Positions 8,732 through 17,911 of a stretch of 64,000 nt of DNA are shown one piece after another (position 1 is the stretch's first letter; each line of letters begins with the position of its first letter). This DNA comes from Aquimarina sp. AU474 (GTDB lineage Bacteria > Bacteroidota > Bacteroidia > Flavobacteriales > Flavobacteriaceae): the NCBI RefSeq assembly GCF_900312815.1, contig NZ_OMPE01000004.1:186001-250000 (forward strand). Direction: 5' to 3'. A program made the position numbers and the translations under genes. The notes under the pieces are model-generated. The model saw only the letters and a program-made list of their open reading frames with translations. It was not told the DNA's origin and did not search any database.

Positions 8732-9382
8732 ATGAAGAAAAAGACTATTGTTATTGTTGATGATCATCTATTGTTTGCCCAGTCTTTAGAGAGTCTAATA
8801 TCCAAACTAGAAGAGTATGAAGTGCTCGCGATCCTTAAAAACGGAAAAGAACTTACCCAATATTATCTACATAAAAGAAAAATACCAGATCTTATTTTGT
8901 TAGATGTAAAGATGCCTGTAATGGATGGGGTGCAAACCATGCAATGGCTTAAAGAAAACCAACCAGATCAAAAAGCATTGGCGCTTACTATGGAAGATGA
9001 TGAGGAAACTATCATACGAATGCTTAGAGCTGGTGCCAAAGGGTATCTGTTAAAAGATATTCATCCCGAAAATTTTGAATTTGCAATGAAAATGGTAATC
9101 GAACAAGGATTTTACTATTCAGGAAAAATAGAAACTGCGTTAAGACACTCTGAAGAGTTTGATCATAAGATCAATCTTGAAGAAAAGTTAACCGATAAAG
9201 AACGTGTTTTCCTGAAATGGGCATGTTCTGAACTTACGTATAAAGATATTGCTGGTGAGATGGGACTTAGTCCTAAAACAGTAGAGAATTATAGAGAAAC
9301 GGTGTTTAAAAAACTCGAAGTGAAAACTAGAGTTGGATTGGTGATTTATTGTATGAAAAATAAACTTTTTAAAGTAGAATAG
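8732..9382 (+). CDS. NarL/FixJ-type response regulator
   Basis: 216 residues. The receiver domain shows acidic residues VDDH at 9-12, the phospho-acceptor Asp58 in LLDVKMP, and conserved LTMEDD and GYLLKD further on. A LuxR-type helix-turn-helix occupies about 150-205 (LTDKERVFLKWA, YKDIAGEMGLSPKTVENYR). It is the partner of the preceding kinase. Its targets are unknown; the two GC-rich palindromes upstream of this operon are candidate binding sites. Confidence 0.93.
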   Translation: MKKKTIVIVDDHLLFAQSLESLISKLEEYEVLAILKNGKELTQYYLHKRKIPDLILLDVKMPVMDGVQTMQWLKENQPDQKALALTMEDDEETIIRMLRAGAKGYLLKDIHPENFEFAMKMVIEQGFYYSGKIETALRHSEEFDHKINLEEKLTDKERVFLKWACSELTYKDIAGEMGLSPKTVENYRETVFKKLEVKTRVGLVIYCMKNKLFKVE

Positions 9383-9403
9383 TATTTTCAAAAGAAAAAA
9401 ATA

Positions 9404-9411
9404 TATATTTG
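9404..9411 (+). promoter_or_regulatory. -7 promoter element for the ilv leader
   Basis: TATATTTG fits the Bacteroidetes -7 consensus TAnnTTTG exactly. Transcription would start around 9416-9420, leaving only a few bases before the first leader ATG at 9422. No convincing -33 TTG is seen. Confidence 0.5.
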
Positions 9412-9421
9412 AACCATCAAA

Positions 9422-9484
9422 ATGAATAGAAAAAACATAAATAGTATTCAGGTCTCAATTATTGAGGTGATTATTTCACCTTGA
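9422..9484 (+). CDS. ilv leader peptide 1 (Ile/Val-rich, 20 residues)
   Basis: Reads MNRKNINSIQVSIIEVIISP then TGA. Eight of 20 residues are Ile or Val and none is Leu, matching an operon that makes Ile and Val but carries no leu genes. The stop codon ends one base before the antiterminator strand at 9486-9493, the spacing expected for ribosome-controlled attenuation: a ribosome reaching the stop would mask that strand and let the terminator form, while a ribosome stalled at the Ile/Val codons would leave it free. Same length and same C-terminal Ser-Pro-stop as leader 2. Confidence 0.85.
   Translation: MNRKNINSIQVSIIEVIISP
9466..9480 (+). repeat. Hairpin at the end of leader 1
   Basis: GGTGA-TTATT-TCACC lies within the last codons of leader 1. 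An equivalent hairpin with the same five-base loop length sits at the same place in leader 2 (9607-9623), so it probably has a role, perhaps as a pause hairpin. Confidence 0.55.
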
Positions 9485-9485
9485 T

Positions 9486-9552
9486 AAGGGATTCGATATA
9501 TACTAAAACCATATAGTTAAAATCCCTTTACAAATCGTAAAGGGATTTTTTA
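9486..9552 (+). terminator. ilv attenuator 1: antiterminator and terminator
   Basis: Terminator: AATCCCTTTA (9521-9530), seven-base loop, TAAAGGGATT (9538-9547), T-run to 9551. Competing antiterminator: AAGGGATT (9486-9493) is fully complementary to AATCCCTT (9521-9528), the left arm of the terminator. Confidence 0.85.
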
Positions 9553-9563
9553 TTGTATAATAT

Positions 9564-9626
9564 ATGAGCGTACAAAAAAACATAATTATCAATGTCATTA
9601 GTATTGTGGTGATTCGTTCACCATAA
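9564..9626 (+). CDS. ilv leader peptide 2 (Ile/Val-rich, 20 residues)
   Basis: Reads MSVQKNIIINVISIVVIRSP then TAA. Ten of 20 residues are Ile or Val and none is Leu. It begins about 12 bases after the T-run of attenuator 1 and is followed by its own antiterminator/terminator pair. The nucleotide text around the end (GTGATT, then TTCACC) matches leader 1, so the two leader units look like an old tandem duplication. Together they would give two sequential checks on charged Ile and Val tRNA before transcription enters ilvD. Confidence 0.85.
   Translation: MSVQKNIIINVISIVVIRSP
9607..9623 (+). repeat. Hairpin at the end of leader 2
   Basis: TGGTGA-TTCGT-TCACCA, six-base stem with a five-base loop, the counterpart of the hairpin in leader 1. 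Confidence 0.55.
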
Positions 9627-9687
9627 GAAGGGTCGTTGATATACAATACGTATTAAAATCCCTTCAGAATATGAAGGGATTTTTTTT
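9627..9687 (+). terminator. ilv attenuator 2: antiterminator and terminator
   Basis: Terminator: twelve-base arm 9655-9666 pairing with 9672-9683 (core AATCCCTTC / GAAGGGATT), five-base loop, T-run 9680-9687. Competing strand GAAGGG (9627-9632) can pair with CCCTTC (9660-9665); it begins directly after the leader 2 stop codon. Confidence 0.83.
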
Positions 9688-9934
9688 GATTAATAATGAA
9701 GATTAAATAAAAAATAATGAGTAGTGATTGTAAAAAAAACCTATATAATTCATTGATTAACAGTAGTTAATGAAATGCAATACGTTATTGGATGTTGTAA
9801 GGATATTGAATTATGTGCAAAGATTTAGTTGTAACGAAATAATTTTATATCGTGGATTGTTTTTAAGATTAAGAATATCTTAATTAAACAGTTAAAATTT
9901 TAGATAATTAATAAAAAATATAGACTCAAAGCAA
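9688..9934 (+). other. AT-rich untranslated stretch before ilvD
   Basis: About 247 bases between the second attenuator and ilvD. I see no strong promoter, hairpin or coding signal apart from a 37-codon frame at 9770-9883 that I do not support. Confidence 0.4.
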
Positions 9935-11611
9935 ATGGGTATTAATAAATATAGTAAACAAGTTACACAAGATGATACGCAACCTGCTGCACAGGCAATG
10001 CTTCATGCTATCGGTTTGAGAGATGAAGATTTTCTTAAACCTTTGGTAGGGATTGCAAGTACAGGTTACGAAGGTAACCCTTGTAATATGCATCTTAATG
10101 ATCTTGCAAAATTGGTGAAAGAGGGCACTCTAGAGGAAGATGTAGTAGGGTTGATTTTTAATACGATCGGAGTAAGTGATGGAATTTCTATGGGGACTCC
10201 CGGAATGCGATTTTCTTTGCCTTCCCGAGATGTGATAGCGGATTCGATGGAGACCGTGGTGCAAGCCATGTCATATGACGGAATGGTGACTGTGGTTGGA
10301 TGTGATAAAAATATGCCTGGAGCATTGATGGCAATGCTACGATTAAACCGTCCTGCAATATTAGTATATGGTGGAACAATAGCATCGGGTTGTCACGAAG
10401 GTAAAAAGTTGGATGTAGTATCTGCCTTCGAAGCATGGGGAGAAAAAGTAGCAGGAACTATTACGCAAAACGAGTATAAGAATGTGATAGAAAAAGCGTG
10501 TCCGGGAGCTGGAGCTTGTGGTGGCATGTATACTGCTAATACGATGGCTTCAGCTATTGAAGCTTTAGGGATGTCATTACCTTATAATTCTTCAAATCCT
10601 GCAATTAGTAAAGAGAAAGAACAAGAAAGTATAGCCGCTGGTCGAGCTATGCGTCTACTTCTCGAAAAAGATATCAAACCTAAAGATATAGTGACCAAGA
10701 AGTCATTAGAAAACGCAATACGTTTGGTAACCGTTTTGGGTGGTTCTACAAATGCAGTGTTACACTTTTTGGCAATTGCTAGAGCGGCAGATGTAGAGTT
10801 TACTCTGGCAGATTTTCAAAGAATAAGCGACGAAACTCCGTTTTTGGCCGATTTAAAACCTAGCGGAAAATACCTTATGGAAGATGTGCATCAAGTGGGA
10901 GGTATCCCAGCAGTGCTTAAATACCTTTTAAAGAAAGGGTTACTGCATGGTGATTGTTTAACAGTGACTGGAAAAACCTTGGCAGAAAATCTACTAGATG
11001 TTAAGGATCTTGAAGAAGGACAAGATGTTATAAAATCTATAGAAAACCCTATTAAAACTACAGGACATTTACGAATCATGTTCGGTAACCTTGCTCAAGA
11101 GGGTTGTGTAGCAAAAATTACGGGAAAAGAAGGGCTACGTTTTAGTGGAAAAGCAAAAGTATTTGATAGTGAATATGATGCCAATGATGGGATTAGAGAT
11201 GGTAAAGTAGAGAAAGGTAATGTCGTCGTTATCCGGTATGAAGGACCCAAAGGAGGCCCTGGAATGCCGGAAATGTTAAAACCTACAGCCGCAATTATGG
11301 GTGCAGGTTTAGGAAAAGACGTAGCCTTAATTACCGATGGAAGATTTTCTGGAGGAACACATGGTTTTGTCGTGGGGCATATTACCCCCGAAGCACAAGA
11401 AGGAGGTATCATAGCCTTGGTTCAGGATGGAGATATAATCACTATCGATGCTGAGACAAATTCTATAGAAGTAGATATTGATCAAGCAGAAATTGAAAGA
11501 AGAAAATCGTCCTGGATACAGCCTGAGTTAAAATTTAGCAAAGGAGTATTATATAAGTATGCAAAAACTGTTTCGTCGGCATCGCAAGGATGTGTAACCG
11601 ATGAGTTTTAA
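9935..11611 (+). CDS. ilvD: Dihydroxy-acid dehydratase
   Basis: 558 residues, standard length. Fe-S cluster cysteines are seen in [13 protein letters not shown] and [17 protein letters not shown], with the family's [13 protein letters not shown] and [15 protein letters not shown] near the C-terminus. It dehydrates dihydroxy acids to the keto-acid precursors of Val and Ile in the cytoplasm. First structural gene of the ilv operon; two tandem leader-peptide attenuators lie upstream, so its expression is probably tied to charged Ile/Val tRNA. Confidence 0.97.
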   Translation: MGINKYSKQVTQDDTQPAAQAMLHAIGLRDEDFLKPLVGIASTGYEGNPCNMHLNDLAKLVKEGTLEEDVVGLIFNTIGVSDGISMGTPGMRFSLPSRDVIADSMETVVQAMSYDGMVTVVGCDKNMPGALMAMLRLNRPAILVYGGTIASGCHEGKKLDVVSAFEAWGEKVAGTITQNEYKNVIEKACPGAGACGGMYTANTMASAIEALGMSLPYNSSNPAISKEKEQESIAAGRAMRLLLEKDIKPKDIVTKKSLENAIRLVTVLGGSTNAVLHFLAIARAADVEFTLADFQRISDETPFLADLKPSGKYLMEDVHQVGGIPAVLKYLLKKGLLHGDCLTVTGKTLAENLLDVKDLEEGQDVIKSIENPIKTTGHLRIMFGNLAQEGCVAKITGKEGLRFSGKAKVFDSEYDANDGIRDGKVEKGNVVVIRYEGPKGGPGMPEMLKPTAAIMGAGLGKDVALITDGRFSGGTHGFVVGHITPEAQEGGIIALVQDGDIITIDAETNSIEVDIDQAEIERRKSSWIQPELKFSKGVLYKYAKTVSSASQGCVTDEF

Positions 11612-11665
11612 AAAATAAGAAGACGTCTCTAATACTAAAGAGAGGCTAAAAATAAAAGAAAGCGT

Positions 11666-13399
11666 ATGGAAACACAAACGCAAACCATAAAAAAGAAAAC
11701 CGATAAGGTAACCGAACGTATGACTGGTGCAGAATCAGTGATTCGTTGCCTTTTGGCAGAAGGAGTAGACTTGGTTTATGGATATCCAGGAGGAGCTATA
11801 ATGCCGGTTTATGATGAGCTATTCAAATATCAAGATCAGCTACATCATGTATTAACAAGACATGAGCAAGGTGCAACACATGCGGCCCAGGGATATGCCA
11901 GAGCTAGTGGAAAAGTAGGAGTAGCCATTGCTACTTCTGGCCCAGGAGCGACAAATTTTGTAACTGGTATTGCCGATGCTCAAATAGATTCTACACCCAT
12001 GGTATGTATTACAGGGCAAGTAGGCTCACACCTGTTAGGATCCGATGCCTTTCAGGAAACCGATATCATTGGTATTTCTACGCCGATTACAAAATGGAAT
12101 CATCAGGTTACCAAAGCCGAAGATATCCCTACAGTATTGGCTAAAGCTTTTTATATTGCTCGATCAGGTCGTCCCGGTCCCGTACTAATCGATATTACTA
12201 AAGATGCACAGTTTGGTGCACTCGATTTTTCATATTCAAAATGTAAAGGAGTACGAAGTTATAAACCAGTACCCAAAACAGATCCTAAAAGCTTAGAAAA
12301 AGCGGCAGAACTCATCAATAAAGCTCAAAAACCAATGATTGTTTTTGGCCAAGGAGTGATTTTGGGAGAAGCAGAAGAAGAATTGAAAAATTTTATTGAG
12401 AAATCCGGAATCCCATCGGCATGGACAATTCTTGGTCTATCGGCACTACCAACTGCCCATCCTTTAAATGTGGGTATGGTAGGTATGCACGGTAATTATG
12501 GTCCTAACAAATTAACAAATGAATGTGATTTGCTTTTGGCTATAGGAATGCGCTTTGATGATCGTGTAACGGGTAACCTAGAGACCTATGCAAAACAAGC
12601 AAAAGTGATTCACTTTGAAATTGATCCAGCAGAGATTGATAAAAATGTAAAAGCAGATGTTGCTGTAATGGGTAATGTGAAAGATACATTATCTCGATTA
12701 TTTTCTTTAATAAAACCGAATACACATGAGTCCTGGTTGAAGAAATTTAAGGATTATGATGTGATTGAGTATGATAAGGTAATAAAAGAAGAGTTGTTTC
12801 CATCAAAAGAAGGACTTTCTATGGGAGAAGTACTTCGAGGAATTAATCAAGAAACCAAAGGAGATGCAATTATTGTGTCTGATGTAGGACAACATCAAAT
12901 GATTGCTTGTCGATATGCCAAGTTTACAAAATCAAAAAGTAATGTTACTTCTGGTGGTTTAGGAACTATGGGATTTGCGTTACCTGCTGCAATAGGTGCA
13001 AAAATGGGAGCTCCAGAGCGAGAAGTAGTTGCTATTATAGGCGATGGAGGATATCAAATGACGATCCAGGAGTTAGGAACAATATTTCAAACGGGTGTAC
13101 CTGTAAAAATAGTGGTGCTTAATAATGATTTCTTGGGTATGGTACGCCAGTGGCAACAATTATTTTTTGATAAAAGGTATGCTTCTACAGAGATGGTAAA
13201 TCCAGATTTTGTAAAAATAGCCGAAGGATATCATATACAATCTACCAAAGTTACTGAGAGAGCACATTTACAAGATGCAATAGCAGAGATGATTGCTAGT
13301 GATAAACCTTATTTCTTAGAAGTATGTGTAGAGAAAGAAAATAATGTATTCCCAATGATCCCTACAGGGGCATCAGTGTCTGATATAAGATTAGAGTAA
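11666..13399 (+). CDS. ilvB: Acetolactate synthase, large catalytic subunit
   Basis: 577 residues. The N-terminal TPP domain has GYPGGAIMPVYDEL and the catalytic Glu in HEQGATHAAQGYARA; the C-terminal TPP-binding motif is GDGGYQM running to VVLNND (about 455-490). It condenses pyruvate with pyruvate or 2-oxobutyrate. The extended charged N-terminus before MTGAESVIRCL is common. Two bases separate it from ilvN, so the holoenzyme subunits are coupled. Confidence 0.97.
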   Translation: METQTQTIKKKTDKVTERMTGAESVIRCLLAEGVDLVYGYPGGAIMPVYDELFKYQDQLHHVLTRHEQGATHAAQGYARASGKVGVAIATSGPGATNFVTGIADAQIDSTPMVCITGQVGSHLLGSDAFQETDIIGISTPITKWNHQVTKAEDIPTVLAKAFYIARSGRPGPVLIDITKDAQFGALDFSYSKCKGVRSYKPVPKTDPKSLEKAAELINKAQKPMIVFGQGVILGEAEEELKNFIEKSGIPSAWTILGLSALPTAHPLNVGMVGMHGNYGPNKLTNECDLLLAIGMRFDDRVTGNLETYAKQAKVIHFEIDPAEIDKNVKADVAVMGNVKDTLSRLFSLIKPNTHESWLKKFKDYDVIEYDKVIKEELFPSKEGLSMGEVLRGINQETKGDAIIVSDVGQHQMIACRYAKFTKSKSNVTSGGLGTMGFALPAAIGAKMGAPEREVVAIIGDGGYQMTIQELGTIFQTGVPVKIVVLNNDFLGMVRQWQQLFFDKRYASTEMVNPDFVKIAEGYHIQSTKVTERAHLQDAIAEMIASDKPYFLEVCVEKENNVFPMIPTGASVSDIRLE

Positions 13400-13401
13400 T
13401 T

Positions 13402-13935
13402 ATGGAAAAAGAAAATTTTACAATATCGGTATATACCGAAAATAACATAGGGTTACTAAATAGGATTTCGGCAATCTTTTTAAAAAGACATATCAATTTA
13501 GATAGTATGACTGCATCGCAATCCGAAATCAAAGATGTGTTTCGATTTACAATTGCTATAAAAGTAACCGAAGAACAGGTGAAAAAAATAGTAGGGCAAA
13601 TAGAAAAGCAAATTGAAGTTATTAAAGCTTTTTATCATAAAGAAGATGATATAATCTATCAAGAAACCGCTTTGTTTAAAGTAGCGTCAAAACTATTGTT
13701 TGAAGAACGTCAAATACAAAATGTAATCAAAAATAGTAATGCTAATATCGTCACTGTTACTCCAGAGTTTTTTGTATTAGAAAAGACAGGGAGAAGAAGA
13801 GAGGTTGATGCATTGTATAGAAAATTAGAACCGTATGGGTTAATGCAATTTGTACGTTCAGGAAGAATTGCAGTAACCAAAGAAAAAATGCATATATCTA
13901 AATTATTAGAAAGTTTTGCAGAAGAAACCGTGTAA
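13402..13935 (+). CDS. ilvN: Acetolactate synthase, small regulatory subunit
   Basis: 177 residues. An ACT domain covers about 5-75 (FTISVYTENNIGLLNRISAIF, HINLDSMTASQSE) and the C-terminal AlsS-small domain follows (about 85-165). It confers valine feedback control and raises activity of IlvB; this is family knowledge. It starts two bases after ilvB. A 171-base gap with a repeat-like fragment separates it from ilvC. Confidence 0.95.
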   Translation: MEKENFTISVYTENNIGLLNRISAIFLKRHINLDSMTASQSEIKDVFRFTIAIKVTEEQVKKIVGQIEKQIEVIKAFYHKEDDIIYQETALFKVASKLLFEERQIQNVIKNSNANIVTVTPEFFVLEKTGRRREVDALYRKLEPYGLMQFVRSGRIAVTKEKMHISKLLESFAEETV

Positions 13936-13965
13936 AGGATAGTAACGACATCCTTTTTGATGATA

Positions 13966-13984
13966 TCCTAAGCTTGTCGAAGGA
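13966..13984 (+). repeat. REP-like fragment between ilvN and ilvC
   Basis: TCCTAAGCTTGTCGAAGGA resembles the short CCTGAGCTTGTCGAAGG-type intergenic repeat known from many bacterial genomes. A second small hairpin, CCCC-GCTAA-GGGG, follows near 14015-14030. Only one copy is seen in this window. Confidence 0.35.
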
Positions 13985-14106
13985 GAGGATCACAAAGATA
14001 GAGTGAATAGCCTGGCCCCGCTAAGGGGTACACAAAAAAAAGAGACAATTAAAATCAAAATTAAATCAAATTTCCGAACGGAAAAAGACAACTAATTAAG
14101 AAGGAA

Positions 14107-15582
14107 ATGGCAAATTATTTTAATACGCTATCATTAAGAGACCAATTAACACAATTGGGAAAATGTAGGTTTATGAATGCTGAAGAATTTTCGGCAGGAG
14201 TGGATGCTTTAAAAGGAAAAAAAATAGTTATTGTTGGTTGCGGAGCTCAAGGGCTAAACCAAGGATTGAATATGAGAGATTCTGGACTAGATATTTCTTA
14301 TGCGCTTCGAGAAGCAGCTATTCATGAAAAAAGACAATCTTTTATTAATGCATCGGACAACAAATTTAATGTAGGAACTTATGAGAGTTTAATTCCCGCA
14401 GCTGATGTGGTAATTAACCTTACACCAGATAAACAACATACAAACGTAGTGAACACCGTTATGCCGCTTATGAAAAAAGGGGCAACGTTATCGTACTCTC
14501 ACGGTTTTAATATTGTAGAAGAGGGAATGAAGGTACGAGATGATCTTACTGTAATTATGGTCGCACCAAAATGCCCTGGCTCTGAGGTTAGAGAAGAATA
14601 TAAAAGAGGATTTGGAGTACCTACATTAATCGCCGTACACCCAGAAAATGATCCAGAAAATAATGGTCTCGATCAAGCAAAAGCTTATGCTGCAGCTACA
14701 GGAGGACATAGAGCAGGTGTGCTAGAGTCATCTTTTGTTGCCGAAGTGAAATCTGACCTTATGGGGGAGCAAACAATCCTTTGTGGACTATTACAAACTG
14801 GATCTATTTTATGTTTTGATAAGATGGTAGAAAAGGGAATTGATCCTGGGTATGCATCAAAATTGATTCAGTATGGATGGGAAACTATCACTGAAGGAAT
14901 GAAATATGGTGGAATCACCAACATGATGGATCGATTATCGAATGTATCAAAAATTAAAGCTTTTGAATTATCAGAAGAATTAAAAGAAATTATGCGCCCA
15001 TTATTTCAAAAACATATGGACGATATTATGACTGGTCATTTTTCTAAAACAATGATGGAAGACTGGGCTAATGATGATAAAAATTTACTTTCATGGAGAG
15101 CAGCAACAGGCGAGACTGCATTCGAGAAAACACCAGCTGGAGATGTTGAAATTACAGAACAAGAATTTTATGATAACGGAGTATTGATGCTTGCTTTTGT
15201 AAGAGCAGGTGTAGAACTAGCTTTTGAGGCGATGACCGATTCTGGAATTATTGAGGAGTCTGCATATTATGAATCATTACATGAAACTCCTTTAATTGCA
15301 AATACCATAGCCAGAAAAAAGCTATTCGAAATGAATCGCGTTATTTCGGATACCGCAGAATACGGATGCTATCTATTTGATCATGCTTGTAAACCGTTAC
15401 TAACGGGTTTTATGAAAGGCATAGATGTAAACGTTATCGGAAAAGCTTATGATGATGACGAAACAAGTGAGGTAGATAATGCAAAATTGATAGAGGTAAA
15501 TGCCACACTAAGAAACCACCCTATCGAAGTTGTAGGAGCTAGATTAAGAGCTTCGATGACTGCAATGAAACCTATAGTTTAA
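14107..15582 (+). CDS. ilvC: Ketol-acid reductoisomerase (class II, long form)
   Basis: 491 residues, the length of the E. coli-type class II enzyme rather than the about 330-residue class I. The nucleotide-binding site is [17 protein letters not shown] (about 45-61), followed by [23 protein letters not shown] and the helical knotted domain. It performs the Mg2+- and NADPH-dependent rearrangement/reduction in Ile and Val synthesis. It lies between ilvN and ilvA in the same direction. Confidence 0.96.
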   Translation: MANYFNTLSLRDQLTQLGKCRFMNAEEFSAGVDALKGKKIVIVGCGAQGLNQGLNMRDSGLDISYALREAAIHEKRQSFINASDNKFNVGTYESLIPAADVVINLTPDKQHTNVVNTVMPLMKKGATLSYSHGFNIVEEGMKVRDDLTVIMVAPKCPGSEVREEYKRGFGVPTLIAVHPENDPENNGLDQAKAYAAATGGHRAGVLESSFVAEVKSDLMGEQTILCGLLQTGSILCFDKMVEKGIDPGYASKLIQYGWETITEGMKYGGITNMMDRLSNVSKIKAFELSEELKEIMRPLFQKHMDDIMTGHFSKTMMEDWANDDKNLLSWRAATGETAFEKTPAGDVEITEQEFYDNGVLMLAFVRAGVELAFEAMTDSGIIEESAYYESLHETPLIANTIARKKLFEMNRVISDTAEYGCYLFDHACKPLLTGFMKGIDVNVIGKAYDDDETSEVDNAKLIEVNATLRNHPIEVVGARLRASMTAMKPIV

Positions 15583-15689
15583 CCAACTAAATTTTTGTAT
15601 GGCCGGATCTGTTAAAGTTTTGAGATGTGTATTGTGTATTCTTTGATAGATCTAGGCCGACAAAAACTAAATGAATTACCTAAGGAATT

Positions 15690-16955
15690 ATGAGTACCAT
15701 AACCACAACTTATTTTCCAGAATTAGAAGATATCCAAAAAGCAGCTTCCACCATAAAAGAAGTTGCTATGGTGACTCCTTTGGTGAATAGTATCCGATAT
15801 TCTAGACAATACGAAGCGAATATTTTGCTAAAACGCGAAGATTTACAACGTGTACGATCATATAAAATAAGAGGTGCTTTTAATAAAATAAGTTCGCTAA
15901 CCAAAGAAGAGTTAGATAAAGGGGTAGTCTGTGCAAGCGCGGGTAATCATGCCCAAGGGGTTGCTTTTGCATGTAATCATCTTGGAATTGAAGGAACTAT
16001 TTATATGCCATCTGTTACTCCAAAACAAAAAGTAGAACAAACCCAAATGTTTGGTGGCGATAATGTCAAAATTATACTCGAAGGGGATACGTTTGATGAT
16101 TCTTCTAAAGCCGCCAAAGAAGCCTGTATATCTCAAGAAAAAACATTTGTACATCCTTTTGATGATCCTAAAACAATCGAAGGACAAGGTACTATTGGTT
16201 TGGAGATATTTAAACAAAGCGATGTTTCTATTGACTATGTTTTTGTAGCTATCGGAGGAGGTGGGTTAGCATCCGGACTTTGCGGAGCCTTAAAAGCACT
16301 ATCGCCAAAAACAAAAATTATTGGAGTAGAGCCCAAGGGAGCACCGTCTATGCTTACATCAATCCGAAATAATAAAAATACTGAAATTGTTGATATAGAT
16401 AAGTTTATTGATGGAGCTGCAGTACAAAAAGTAGGAGATCTTAATTTTGATATTTGTAAAGAACATTTGTCTGATATGTATACTGTGCCAGAAGGTATGG
16501 TATGTCAAACTATTTTGGATTTATACAATAGAGATGCTATAGTTGTAGAGCCTGCAGGGGCGTTAACCTTGGCAGCGTTAGAATTTTATAAAGATAAAAT
16601 AAAAGATAAAAATGTAGTATGTATTGTAAGTGGTAGTAATAATGATATTACACGAACTGCAGAGATTAAAGAAAGAGCATTATTATACGCAGACCTTAAG
16701 CATTATTTCATCATTCGCTTTCCACAAAGGGCAGGAGCCTTAAAACAATTCGTAGGTGAAGTATTAGGGCCTAATGATGATATTACTCATTTTGAATATT
16801 CTAAAAAATCAAGTAGAGAAAATGGTCCAGCCGTTGTAGGCATAGAACTAAAAGATAAAAAGGATCTTGAACCACTTATTAATAGAATGAAGAAACTTAA
16901 TTTCTTCGGAGATTACTTGAATGATAAACCAGATCTTTTTCAGTTTTTAGTTTAA
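15690..16955 (+). CDS. ilvA: Threonine ammonia-lyase (threonine dehydratase)
   Basis: 421 residues. The PLP lysine is in RSYKIRGAFNKI (about 52-63); the Ser/Gly cofactor loop GGGGLASG is present, and the C-terminus holds an ACT-like regulatory domain (FIIRFPQRAGALKQFVGEVL). It converts threonine to 2-oxobutyrate, the isoleucine-specific entry into the pathway. Its presence with ilvDBNC and the absence of leu genes agrees with leader peptides that contain Ile and Val but no Leu. Confidence 0.94.
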   Translation: MSTITTTYFPELEDIQKAASTIKEVAMVTPLVNSIRYSRQYEANILLKREDLQRVRSYKIRGAFNKISSLTKEELDKGVVCASAGNHAQGVAFACNHLGIEGTIYMPSVTPKQKVEQTQMFGGDNVKIILEGDTFDDSSKAAKEACISQEKTFVHPFDDPKTIEGQGTIGLEIFKQSDVSIDYVFVAIGGGGLASGLCGALKALSPKTKIIGVEPKGAPSMLTSIRNNKNTEIVDIDKFIDGAAVQKVGDLNFDICKEHLSDMYTVPEGMVCQTILDLYNRDAIVVEPAGALTLAALEFYKDKIKDKNVVCIVSGSNNDITRTAEIKERALLYADLKHYFIIRFPQRAGALKQFVGEVLGPNDDITHFEYSKKSSRENGPAVVGIELKDKKDLEPLINRMKKLNFFGDYLNDKPDLFQFLV

Positions 16956-17091
16956 AACATCCATTTTTTATTCGATTTTACTTCTTTTGAAACAATTTTT
17001 TCAACATATTTTACAAGTATATTAATTTAAAAGTATAAATGCTTGTTTTTCAGTATTTTATGTTCTTTCGCTGTTTTTTTTCTTCTAAAAA

Positions 17092-17124
17092 TTTGTTAAT
17101 TAATGTATTTTATCGATATATTCG
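17092..17124 (+). promoter_or_regulatory. Promoter of the outer-membrane protein gene
   Basis: A -33-like TTTG at 17092-17095 is followed after 21 bases by TATATTCG (17117-17124), seven of eight matches to TAnnTTTG. The start codon is 32 bases further on. Confidence 0.55.
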
Positions 17125-17155
17125 CTCACTTAAACGATAAAACCTAAAATCTATT

Positions 17156-17707
17156 ATGAAAAAATTATTACTTTTTGCTGCAGTTGCTGTATTAGGATTA
17201 ACTGCTACAAACGCTCAAGTTAAACTTGGTTTTGGTGTTGGATATGCAATACCTTCTGGAGACGTTGCCGACTTTACAGACGGTGGACTTTCTGCTCATT
17301 TTGAACTTGGATATGGTGTAACAGAGAATATTGATGTTTCCTTCCTTTATAGTGGAGATTTCTTAGTTGGAGCTGATCTTGCTGCAGGACAATTAACAGG
17401 ATCTATCGGTAATGTTGCTATAGGTTCGTATATGGTTAATGGACGTTATTATTTTACTGAATCAGGATTTAGACCTTACGGTAGTCTTGGTTTAGGTTTG
17501 GCTACTATTGGTGCTATTGAAGTAGATGGAACTTCAGCTGAGTTAGCTGCAAGCACTTCTAACTTTGCATTTCGTCCGGCCTTAGGATTTAAGTATGGAG
17601 TATTGAATGTTAGTGCTGCGTATTTAAGTGCAGGTAAAACAGGAGATGCTTCTGTAAGCGATATTTCCTTCAATTTAGGATTATTATTTACTTTCGGAGG
17701 AAAGTAA
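17156..17707 (+). CDS. Small outer-membrane beta-barrel protein
   Basis: 183 residues. A signal peptide (MKKLLLFAAVAVLGLTATNAQ) is followed by alternating Gly- and aromatic-rich strands typical of an eight-strand barrel (GFGVGYAIPSGD, AHFELGYGVTENIDVSFLY, VNGRYYFTESGFRPYGSLGLG), ending in a terminal strand with LLFTFGGK. It belongs to the OmpA/OmpX-like beta-barrel group of Bacteroidetes; the exact function is unknown. It stands alone between its promoter and a strong terminator. Confidence 0.85.
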   Translation: MKKLLLFAAVAVLGLTATNAQVKLGFGVGYAIPSGDVADFTDGGLSAHFELGYGVTENIDVSFLYSGDFLVGADLAAGQLTGSIGNVAIGSYMVNGRYYFTESGFRPYGSLGLGLATIGAIEVDGTSAELAASTSNFAFRPALGFKYGVLNVSAAYLSAGKTGDASVSDISFNLGLLFTFGGK

Positions 17708-17731
17708 AAATTAAACAAATATTATATTATC

Positions 17732-17760
17732 AAAAGGCGATCAGTTATGATCGCCTTTTT
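17732..17760 (+). terminator. Rho-independent terminator of the OMP gene
   Basis: AAAAGGCGATCA (17732-17743), four-base loop, TGATCGCCTTTT (17748-17759), then T's. A textbook stem 25 bases after the stop. Confidence 0.9.
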
Positions 17761-17786
17761 GTTTAACGATTTTTATACTAAAAAAG

Positions 17787-17819
17787 AATCCCTTGTAAAA
17801 CTATTTACAAGGGATTTTT
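17787..17819. terminator. Bidirectional terminator between OMP gene and kdgA
   Basis: AATCCCTTGTAAA (17787-17799) pairs with TTTACAAGGGATT (17804-17816). A-rich on the left and T-rich on the right, so it can serve both strands; on the minus strand it would end the kdgA transcript. Confidence 0.8.
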
Positions 17820-17911
17820 GACAATAATGATAATTCAGACTGTCAAGAGTAATCTAATACTTGTTTAGGGTACATACACAACTTACACAACCTAATACAT
17901 TAGATTTCTTT

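Noticed and set aside
9770..9883. A 37-codon ORF with several Leu, Val and Ile codons between the second ilv attenuator and ilvD
   Set aside because: No terminator or alternative fold follows it and the hydrophobic codons are spread out; likely chance in AT-rich DNA.
15612..15660. GGCC-GATCT and AGATC-GGCC partial inverted repeat between ilvC and ilvA
   Set aside because: Imperfect arms and a long loop; not convincing as terminator or operator.
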